NCBI GenBank assembly: GCA_937959145.1
Contig: CALGMC010000117.1
Location: forward strand, 1 to 8,980
Length of the DNA stretch: 8,980 bases
Origin: an uncultured Chlorobiales bacterium
Lineage (GTDB): Bacteria > Bacteroidota > Chlorobiia > Chlorobiales > Thermochlorobacteraceae
Reading direction: 5' to 3'
Positions 1-5,191 of the stretch are shown one piece after another. The notes under the pieces are model-generated. The model was not told where the DNA came from and ran no database searches. It saw only the letters and a list, made by a program, of their open reading frames with translations. Every line of letters begins with the position of its first letter. Position 1 is the first letter of the stretch. The position numbers and the translations under genes are program-made.

Positions 1-20
1 TTGGCATATTTGTTTTTCAT
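1..20 (-). CDS. Start of an unidentified leftward gene cut by the window edge
   Basis: On the - strand an ATG at 20-18 shares four bases (ATGA) with the stop of the DUF2256 gene. It opens a reading frame beginning M-K-N-K-Y-A before the window ends. The stop/start overlap is the usual sign of translationally coupled operon genes. Only six codons are visible, so no product can be named. DUF2256 genes often sit beside cryptochrome/photolyase-family genes, which makes that a guess worth testing, but nothing in the visible codons shows it. Confidence 0.4.
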
Positions 21-196
21 TGAGGTGTTGAAGTTTGAGTTCTACGTTTTTGTTTGGCTTCGGCGCGGCATCGGTCGGAGCAGTATTTGACCTCGTCCCA
101 ATTTTTCGCCCACGCCTTGCGCCACGCCATTGGACGCTGGCAATTCTCACAAGTTTTCTCGGGAAGCGTAGACTTTGTGTATCGCTCTTTTTTCAT
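17..196 (-). CDS. DUF2256 small zinc-ribbon protein
   Basis: A protein of 59 residues with four Cys in a CxxC plus CxxxC arrangement (C16, C19, C39, C43) around the conserved core LPEKTC..C.RP..WRK.W.KNWD.VKYCS.RC. This core is the hallmark of the DUF2256 family. The spacing suggests one bound zinc ion, and the basic C-terminal tail (RAEAKQKRR) could touch nucleic acid. The molecular role of the family is unknown. I chose ATG at 196 as the start; a TTG two codons upstream (202) is possible, and neither has a clear ribosome binding site. The stop overlaps the start of the next leftward gene, so it probably leads a two-gene or longer leftward operon. It is divergent from the peroxiredoxin-like gene. 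Confidence 0.85.
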   Translation of the reverse strand: MKKERYTKSTLPEKTCENCQRPMAWRKAWAKNWDEVKYCSDRCRAEAKQKRRTQTSTPQ

Positions 197-325
197 GGTC
201 AATCGTTGTGCGTCGCAAGCAGTGAAAAGATAAAGGAAGTTGCTTTGGAAACGAATCAGATATTCTTAATCGTTCTTTGAAACGACTATAATGCCTTGTC
301 AAATCTACTAAATCAATCCATTCCA
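197..325. other. Divergent intergenic region with repeated AACGA half-sites
   Basis: This stretch separates the leftward DUF2256 gene from the rightward peroxiredoxin-like gene and must hold promoters for both. The rightward one is clear (see the promoter entry). No convincing leftward -10/-35 pair was found. The five-mer AACGA or its complement TCGTT occurs at 203-207, 250-254, 270-274 and 281-285. The copies at 250-256 and 268-274 form an imperfect inverted repeat (AACGAAT/AATCGTT). These could be operator half-sites, but that is inference. Confidence 0.4.
263..292 (+). promoter_or_regulatory. Sigma-70-type promoter for the peroxiredoxin-like gene
   Basis: A perfect TATAAT lies at 287-292. 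A weak -35 (TTCTTA, 263-268, three of six matches to TTGACA) is 18 bases upstream. Transcription would begin near 299. That places the TTG at 296 before the expected transcript start and supports ATG 326 as the translation start. The spacer contains the small inverted repeat CGTT-N6-AACG (271-284), a possible repressor contact. Confidence 0.5.
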
Positions 326-871
326 ATGCCATCGATTTTTGAATCTATCAACCCAATTAACACAAATTTTATAGCCAATTTTATTCCCCGACTTGCCGAA
401 GATAAGTTTCAAATCGGAGAAATCGCACCCGATTTTGAACTGCCCGATTCAAACGGCACACTGCGCAAACTCTCGGACTTTCGCGGCAAACCGCTCTTGC
501 TGGTTTTTACAAGAATTTTCACCGATAAAATTTTCTGCCCGCTTTGCTTCCCACATCTGAATAACCTCAAAAACGATTATCAAACCTTTCTTGAAAAAGG
601 GGCTAACGTCGTGGTCGTCTCTTCAACGAACGTCGAAATGACGAAGCAAATCGTTACCGAACAAGCCTATCCCTTCGTCATGCTTTCCGATTCGGAGTGG
701 CGTGTCTTCAAACAATACGGGCTTGGCGCGGCACTCGGCGCACCGCTCCCCGCACAATTCTTGCTCGACAAAAACGGCGCAATTCAGTTCAAATACATCA
801 GCGGACTTTCGCTTGCAAACCAACTGCCTGCTCACCCCGAAAACGCACAAATGCTCGCACTGCTGGGATAA
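326..871 (+). CDS. Peroxiredoxin-like (AhpC/TSA, thioredoxin-fold) protein
   Basis: A protein of 181 residues in the AhpC/TSA thioredoxin-fold superfamily, probably a cytoplasmic thiol peroxidase or thiol-disulfide reductase. Residues 31-55 hold the usual opening IGEIAPDFELPDSNG..KLSDFRGKP. Then comes the strand LLLVFTR and the redox motif C71-P-L-C74, followed by a helix (FPHLNNLKNDYQTFLEKG) and the strand ANVVVVSST. The CPxC pair resembles the PRX-like2 branch of the family more than classical 2-Cys peroxiredoxins with PxxxTxxC. The F-L-L-D-K-N-G strand near residues 146-152 is the conserved late beta hairpin. An in-frame TTG at 296 would add ten residues, but it lies upstream of the transcript start predicted from the TATAAT box, so I prefer ATG 326. 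No signal peptide is seen. Substrate and electron donor cannot be told from the sequence. Confidence 0.85.
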   Translation: MPSIFESINPINTNFIANFIPRLAEDKFQIGEIAPDFELPDSNGTLRKLSDFRGKPLLLVFTRIFTDKIFCPLCFPHLNNLKNDYQTFLEKGANVVVVSSTNVEMTKQIVTEQAYPFVMLSDSEWRVFKQYGLGAALGAPLPAQFLLDKNGAIQFKYISGLSLANQLPAHPENAQMLALLG

Positions 872-1051
872 CAACGCGCAAGCGAAATGCGTGAGGCGCA
901 AAACAATTGCTAAAAATATCCGAAAATTGCCTGACCGAAATTGCCCTTGTCGACACGATTGGCGCAAAAATCTTGCTCGCGCTTCGCTCAAACTTCGTGA
1001 TATTTGCAGAAGTGATAGTTGCAGAAGTTTTGCAGAAAAAAACGAGGTTAA
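872..1051. other. 180-base gap with short TTGCAGAA direct repeats
   Basis: This is the largest gap within the rightward run. It has no convincing terminator: the only stems seen are four to five base pairs and have no T-run. The eight-mer TTGCAGAA occurs three times at 1004, 1019 and 1030, just ahead of the dehydrogenase ribosome binding site. A TTG-started frame from 907 runs out of phase into the dehydrogenase and is not credible as a gene. Any promoter for the downstream genes should lie here, but none stands out. Confidence 0.4.
1044..1047 (+). promoter_or_regulatory. Ribosome binding site (GAGG) of the SDR gene
   Basis: GAGG at 1044-1047 lies four bases before the ATG at 1052. It is one of the few recognisable Shine-Dalgarno elements in the window and fixes the dehydrogenase start. 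Confidence 0.5.
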
Positions 1052-1789
1052 ATGAAAACCATTGTCATTTTCGGAGCGACTTCGGCAATCGCCAAAGCCG
1101 TCGCCAAACTTTACGCCAAAGAAGGAAATAAACTCTTTCTCGTTGGACGCAATCCCGAACAAACTCAAACCCTCGCAAGCGACCTGAAAGTGCGCGGCGC
1201 AAAAGAAGTCGCTTACGCTGTCGCCGATTTAGCCAAAATCGAACAGCACCCAACGCTCATCGCAACGATTAAACAAGCCTGCACGCAAATTGATGTCGCG
1301 CTTCTTGCGCATGGCATTTTGCCCAATCAAAACGAGTGCAATCAAAATGTGGAAAAAACGATTGATGCCATGACGGTCAATTTTATCAGTCCCGTGTCGC
1401 TCCTCACGCTGTTAGCCAATGAAATGCAAGTGCAAGGCGCAGGCACAATCGCCGTTATTTCATCGGTGGCAGGCGATAGAGGACGGCAATCAAATTATGT
1501 GTATGGCGCGGCAAAAGGCGGACTTTCCATCTTCTTACAAGGCTTGCGCAATCGCTTGCACGCCAAAGGCGTCGCCGTTCTGACCATCAAGCCCGGCTTC
1601 GTCGATACGCCCATGACCGCATCGTTCAAAAAAGGCGCGCTTTGGGCAAAACCTGAACAAGTTGCAAAAGGCATTGTGAAAGCGATTGAGAAACGGCGCG
1701 ATGAAATTTATCTTCCTGCCTTTTGGAAGGGGATTATGTTTGTCATTCGGCAAATTCCTGAATCGCTTTTTAAGCGGCTCTCGCTCTGA
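1052..1789 (+). CDS. Short-chain dehydrogenase/reductase, DprE2-like
   Basis: A classical-length SDR of 245 residues that reduces or oxidises a carbonyl/hydroxyl group using NAD(P)(H). The nucleotide-binding loop is G8-A-T-S-A-I-A14, a variant of TGxxxGxG in which the last glycine is alanine. Next come the NAG-equivalent A86-H-G, the catalytic Asn N110, the serine pair S137/S138, and Y151-G-A-A-K155 as the YxxxK centre, so all four catalytic positions are present. The stretch after it (L..GLRNRLHAKGVAVLTIKPGFVDTPMT, about 163-189) and the hydrophobic, basic C-terminus (LPAFWKGIMFVIRQIP) resemble DprE2-type decaprenylphosphoryl-2-keto-ribose reductases and related lipid-acting SDRs. The C-terminus suggests loose membrane contact. 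No DprE1-like flavin oxidase is nearby, so the substrate is unknown. The pgi gene follows after 40 bases. Confidence 0.85.
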   Translation: MKTIVIFGATSAIAKAVAKLYAKEGNKLFLVGRNPEQTQTLASDLKVRGAKEVAYAVADLAKIEQHPTLIATIKQACTQIDVALLAHGILPNQNECNQNVEKTIDAMTVNFISPVSLLTLLANEMQVQGAGTIAVISSVAGDRGRQSNYVYGAAKGGLSIFLQGLRNRLHAKGVAVLTIKPGFVDTPMTASFKKGALWAKPEQVAKGIVKAIEKRRDEIYLPAFWKGIMFVIRQIPESLFKRLSL

Positions 1790-1829
1790 AAAACAACTTT
1801 CAAAACGCAATCAAAAACCGACACTGAAA

Positions 1830-3473
1830 ATGAACGACCTGACCAAACTTGCTTCGTGGAAAGCACTCCAACAACACTACAAAAAAGCAAAGAAACTGCA
1901 TCTGCGCGACCTCTTCGAAGAGGACCCAAAACGCTTCGAGAAATTTTCCGTCCGCTTTGGCGACATCTTGCTCGATTACTCCAAAAATCGCATCACCAGC
2001 GAGACAATGAAATTGCTCTTTCAACTTGCGCGCGAAACAAAGGTCAAGAAGTGGATTGAAAAGATGTTCAACGGCGAGAAAATCAACTTCACGGAAAATC
2101 GTGCGGTGCTTCACATCGCCTTGCGCAACCCTTCAAAGCGTGCGATTTATGTCGACGGCAACGATGTCATGCCCGCTGTGCGCGCCGAACTTTCCAAAAT
2201 GAAATCCTTCTGTGAGCAAGTGCGAAGCGGCAAGTGGACAGGCTACACAGGCAAAGCCATAACCGACGTGGTCAATATCGGCATTGGCGGCTCTGACTTA
2301 GGTCCGCTGATGGTAACCGAAGCCCTGAAGCCTTACGGCTCAACGCTCAAAGTGCATTTCGTTTCAAATGTCGACGGCACGCACATTGCCGAAACGCTCA
2401 AAAAAGTGAGCCCCGAAACCACGCTCTTTTTGATTGCCTCGAAAACATTCACTACCCAAGAAACGATGACGAATGCACAAACGGCAAAGGCGTGGCTCTT
2501 GAACGCCGCAAACGATGCCACCGCCGTCGCTAAGCATTTTGCCGCGCTTTCAACGAATGGCAAAGCCGTTTCAGAATTTGGGATTGATACAAAAAACATG
2601 TTTGGCTTTTGGGATTGGGTCGGCGGACGCTATTCGCTTTGGTCGGCAATTGGACTTTCAATCGCGCTCTTCATTGGCTTTGAAAACTTTGAAGAACTCT
2701 TGCAAGGTGCGTTTGAAATGGACGAGCACTTCCGAACGATGCCGCTCGAGAAAAATCTGCCCGTCATTCTTGCGCTGTTAGGCATTTGGTATAACAACTT
2801 TTTCGGCGCGGAAACTTACGCGCTCTTGCCTTACGACCAATACTTGCATCGATTTGCCGCCTATTTCCAACAAGGCGATATGGAATCCAACGGAAAGCGC
2901 ATCACGCGAAGTGGCGAAGTGGTTTCGTATCAAACAGGGCAAATTGTGTGGGGCGAACCCGGAACAAACGGACAGCACGCCTTCTACCAACTCATTCATC
3001 AAGGCACGAAACTGATTCCATGTGATTTTCTTGCGCCTGCCATTTCGCATAATCCTATCGGCGAGCATCACGCAATTTTGCTCTCGAACTTCTTTGCGCA
3101 AACCGAAGCCTTAATGAAAGGCAAAACCGAAAAAGAAGTTCGCGCTGAATTAGAAGCGCAAGGCTTGAAGAAAAAGGAAATTGAAAAACTCTTGCCGCAC
3201 AAAGTTTTTGAAGGCAATCGCCCGACAAACACAATTCTCTTTAAGAAACTCACGCCGAAAACGCTCGGCAGTTTGATAGCGATGTATGAACATAAAATCT
3301 TTGTGCAGAGCGTTATTTGGAACATCAATGCCTTCGACCAATGGGGCGTTGAACTCGGCAAACAACTTGCCAAAGCCATTTTGCCCGAACTTAAAGACGA
3401 AACGCCCGTTAAAACGCACGATGCTTCAACAAACGGACTGATTAACTACTACAAAACCTTGCGCGCCTCATGA
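1830..3473 (+). CDS. pgi: Glucose-6-phosphate isomerase
   Basis: A 547-residue enzyme interconverting glucose 6-phosphate and fructose 6-phosphate in glycolysis and gluconeogenesis; cytoplasmic and usually dimeric. The match to the long E. coli-type family is strong along the whole length. Features include GYTGKAITDVVNIGIGGSDLGP (138-159), the phosphate-binding SKTFTTQET (204-212), signature 1 WDWVGGRYSLWSAIG (261-275) and signature 2 ending FDQWGVELGK (502-511). By alignment from memory with the E. coli and rabbit enzymes the catalytic residues are E352 (in MESNG), H383 (in NGQHAF) and K511, all present. The frame is open upstream to 1686 inside the SDR gene, but homology begins at the ATG at 1830 (MNDLTKLASW), giving the family's normal length. 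No strong ribosome binding site is visible. The stop overlaps the antitoxin start by four bases. Confidence 0.97.
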   Translation: MNDLTKLASWKALQQHYKKAKKLHLRDLFEEDPKRFEKFSVRFGDILLDYSKNRITSETMKLLFQLARETKVKKWIEKMFNGEKINFTENRAVLHIALRNPSKRAIYVDGNDVMPAVRAELSKMKSFCEQVRSGKWTGYTGKAITDVVNIGIGGSDLGPLMVTEALKPYGSTLKVHFVSNVDGTHIAETLKKVSPETTLFLIASKTFTTQETMTNAQTAKAWLLNAANDATAVAKHFAALSTNGKAVSEFGIDTKNMFGFWDWVGGRYSLWSAIGLSIALFIGFENFEELLQGAFEMDEHFRTMPLEKNLPVILALLGIWYNNFFGAETYALLPYDQYLHRFAAYFQQGDMESNGKRITRSGEVVSYQTGQIVWGEPGTNGQHAFYQLIHQGTKLIPCDFLAPAISHNPIGEHHAILLSNFFAQTEALMKGKTEKEVRAELEAQGLKKKEIEKLLPHKVFEGNRPTNTILFKKLTPKTLGSLIAMYEHKIFVQSVIWNINAFDQWGVELGKQLAKAILPELKDETPVKTHDASTNGLINYYKTLRAS

Positions 3474-3880
3474 CAGAGCAAGAGCAAGCCACAATCGTCA
3501 GCGAACTCACGCGCGAACTTGCGCCGAATAAAGTGTTGGGAGTTTATCTTTACGGCAGTCGCGCCGACGGAACGGCAAGAGCCGAAAGCGATTGGGACAT
3601 TGGCGTGCTGACCGAAACGCCCACCGACGCCGTCCATCGTTGGGAAGCGGCGCAAACGCTTGCTCTGAAATTAAACGCCGACGTCGACCTCGTCGACTTG
3701 CGCCAATGTTCAACCGTCATGCGCTTTCAAATTGCAGGAAAAGGACGGCGCATTTACACAGCGAATCGTCTCGCATGCGAAACCTTTGAATACCAATCGC
3801 TCTCGATGTATCAACGCTTTCAAGAAGAGCGCAAGCCGATTATGGAGGAGATTTTCAAGCGTGGAAAAATTTATCGATGA
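3470..3880 (+). CDS. mntA: MntA-type nucleotidyltransferase antitoxin
   Basis: A minimal nucleotidyltransferase of 136 residues with an intact GSx10DxD active site: G29-S30, then D41 and D43, with S40-D41-W42-D43-I44 forming the metal-binding strand. A third acidic cluster, D71-V-D73-L-V-D76, supplies the remaining carboxylate. In characterised MntA-HepT (type VII) toxin-antitoxin pairs this enzyme AMPylates the partner toxin on a tyrosine and so neutralises it; I infer the same here from the motif and from the HepT gene that follows. The C-terminal part (YQRFQEERKPIMEEIFKRGKIYR) is typical of these antitoxins. The ATG is embedded in the pgi stop (ATGA, 3470-3473), which implies translational coupling to pgi. 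Its own end overlaps the HepT start by 20 bases. Confidence 0.88.
   Translation: MTEQEQATIVSELTRELAPNKVLGVYLYGSRADGTARAESDWDIGVLTETPTDAVHRWEAAQTLALKLNADVDLVDLRQCSTVMRFQIAGKGRRIYTANRLACETFEYQSLSMYQRFQEERKPIMEEIFKRGKIYR
3844..3850 (+). promoter_or_regulatory. Strong ribosome binding site deciding the HepT start
   Basis: GGAGGAG at 3844-3850, inside the end of the antitoxin gene, lies ten bases before the GTG at 3861. It is the best Shine-Dalgarno match in the window and is the main reason for placing the toxin start at this GTG. The open frame continues upstream to 3732, inside the antitoxin gene. Confidence 0.6.
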
Positions 3881-4286
3881 AATTTTAGTCGGAAAGGCGC
3901 GCGTCATTGAGCGATGTGTGGCAAGAGTGCGAGAAGAATACTTTGGCTACGAAAGCGAGTTTGAATCAAACTTCACAAAACAAGATTCCATCATTTTGAA
4001 TTTGCAACGTGCCTCAGAAGCGGCGATTGATGCGGCAAATCATCTCATCAAAGTCAGGCAGTTGGGCGCGCCGCAGACCAGCCTCGAAGCGTTTGAAATG
4101 CTCGTGAGCGCAGGGCTTATCGATAAAGCGTTGGGTGAGCAACTGCGAAAAATGGTGGGATTTAGAAACATCGCCGTTCATGATTACACATCGCTGAATC
4201 TTCAAGTCGTGAGAAAAATTATAGAAACGCATCTAAGCGATTTTGAAAAATTCGCCGCGTGGCTTTTGAAGCAAGGTCAAGGCTGA
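3861..4286 (+). CDS. hepT: HepT-like (DUF86) toxin ribonuclease
   Basis: A helical protein of 141 residues of the HepT/DUF86 family, the toxin of MntA-HepT modules and a HEPN-fold RNase. The diagnostic Rx4HxY motif is present and intact as R102-N-I-A-V-H107-D-Y109; the tyrosine is the expected AMPylation target of the antitoxin. The segment QDSIILNLQRASEAAIDAANHLI (41-63) is the second conserved block of the family. The start is GTG at 3861, chosen for the GGAGGAG ribosome binding site and the family's usual length. The 20-base overlap with mntA ensures antitoxin is translated first. No clear terminator is seen in the 34 bases before the DUF350 gene, so read-through into the next cluster is possible. 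Confidence 0.88.
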   Translation: MEKFIDEILVGKARVIERCVARVREEYFGYESEFESNFTKQDSIILNLQRASEAAIDAANHLIKVRQLGAPQTSLEAFEMLVSAGLIDKALGEQLRKMVGFRNIAVHDYTSLNLQVVRKIIETHLSDFEKFAAWLLKQGQG

Positions 4287-4320
4287 AAACAATTCAACTC
4301 ATAAACCACAAACACAAATC

Positions 4321-5169
4321 ATGCCGATTCAAACAATTCTCTTTGTTGCCACAATTATGGTCTTGATGGTCGTTTTTGCGCGTCTCGTCAATCAACTTTT
4401 GATGAAGACGCATTTAAGCGACGCGCTCATCAAAGCCGATAACCCTGCACTGGGCGTGGCGATTGCGGGCTATGTCTTCGGCGTGGTGCTGATTACAACC
4501 GCCTTACTGCGCGGCGAAGGAAGCGGCGATATGGTTCAAGATGGGCTTATTGCCTTAGCCTACGGCGTCGGTGGCGTGCTCTTTCTTGCCTTTATCTCGC
4601 TCTTTGGATTCAAACTCTTTCATGCTGTTAATTACCTCGAAGAGATTGAGAAGCGCAATGTTGCGGTCGGAATTGTCGCCGCAGGTCGATTCATCGCCAC
4701 AGGCTTAGTGATTGCAGGCACGATTTCGGGCGACGCCAAAGGCGGAACAGTTTTGACTTCTATCATTTTCTTTTTGGTCGGGCAAATTGCCCTCATCTTG
4801 ATTGCGCGCCTCTATCGACTGCTCACCAACTACAACGATACGCAAGAGTTTATCAGCGGCAACATTGCGGCGGCAATTAGCTACGCAGGCGTGATGGTTG
4901 GCATTGGCATTGCGGTCGGAAGTGGGTTGCGCGGCGACTTCATCGACTATCAAACCAGTTTTATTGGCTTTGGAAAATCGCTCTTGGTGGTGCTCTCGTT
5001 CTATCCGATTCGACAATTTTTGGTGCAAGGCGTTCTGCTTGGCGGGGGCTTTGCGCCCTACGGCGGCAAGTTGGACGACGAAGTTTCCAAAGACCGCAAC
5101 GTCGGCGTTAGCGTTATTGAAGCAACGGCTTATATTGCAACGGCAATTTTGGTAACAGAACTTTCCTAA
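4321..5169 (+). CDS. Tandem DUF350 integral membrane protein
   Basis: A 282-residue membrane protein of the DUF350 (YjfL) family, whose function is unknown. Eight hydrophobic segments are seen, at about residues 3-27, 42-64, 75-100, 113-136, 143-166, 180-203, 212-238 and 260-280. The protein is two four-helix DUF350 units in tandem. N41...A49-G50...G54...L63-R-G65 matches N181...A189-G190...G194...L203-R-G205 at a constant offset of 140. R112-N-V-x-V...I125-A-T matches R259-N-V-x-V...I272-A-T at an offset of 147. E. coli YjfL has a single unit of about 130 residues. In many genomes such genes lie near GspS-like ligases, as here. The start ATG at 4321 lacks a clear ribosome binding site but gives a first helix right away. 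No signal peptide beyond that helix. Confidence 0.88.
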   Translation: MPIQTILFVATIMVLMVVFARLVNQLLMKTHLSDALIKADNPALGVAIAGYVFGVVLITTALLRGEGSGDMVQDGLIALAYGVGGVLFLAFISLFGFKLFHAVNYLEEIEKRNVAVGIVAAGRFIATGLVIAGTISGDAKGGTVLTSIIFFLVGQIALILIARLYRLLTNYNDTQEFISGNIAAAISYAGVMVGIGIAVGSGLRGDFIDYQTSFIGFGKSLLVVLSFYPIRQFLVQGVLLGGGFAPYGGKLDDEVSKDRNVGVSVIEATAYIATAILVTELS

Positions 5170-5191
5170 ACGAAAATGACTGAGACGGTTG

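Noticed and set aside
296..325. TTG start adding ten residues to the peroxiredoxin-like protein
   Set aside because: It lies upstream of the transcript start expected from the TATAAT at 287-292, and homology to the family begins well after ATG 326.
872..905. Possible terminator hairpin after the peroxiredoxin-like gene
   Set aside because: The best stem (ACGC/GCGT) is only four base pairs with an 11-base loop and no T-run follows.
948..955. TGTCGACA palindrome in the gap
   Set aside because: A lone eight-base palindrome is expected by chance and has no second copy or linked promoter.
907..1131. Small + strand frame in the gap before the SDR gene
   Set aside because: It starts with TTG without a ribosome binding site, runs 80 bases into the SDR gene out of phase, and its tail is the low-complexity basic translation typical of shadow frames.
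623..1168. 181-codon - strand frame across the peroxiredoxin/SDR gap
   Set aside because: Most of it is antisense to two well-supported genes, it is rich in Cys, Phe and Arg, and it shows no recognisable motif.
1686..1829. Upstream extension of the pgi frame by 48 codons
   Set aside because: It overlaps the end of the SDR gene in another frame, does not resemble the isomerase N-terminus, and would exceed the family's usual length.
3732..3860. Longer HepT frame starting inside mntA
   Set aside because: The extra 43 codons overlap mntA, have no homology to HepT, and the GTG at 3861 has a strong ribosome binding site.
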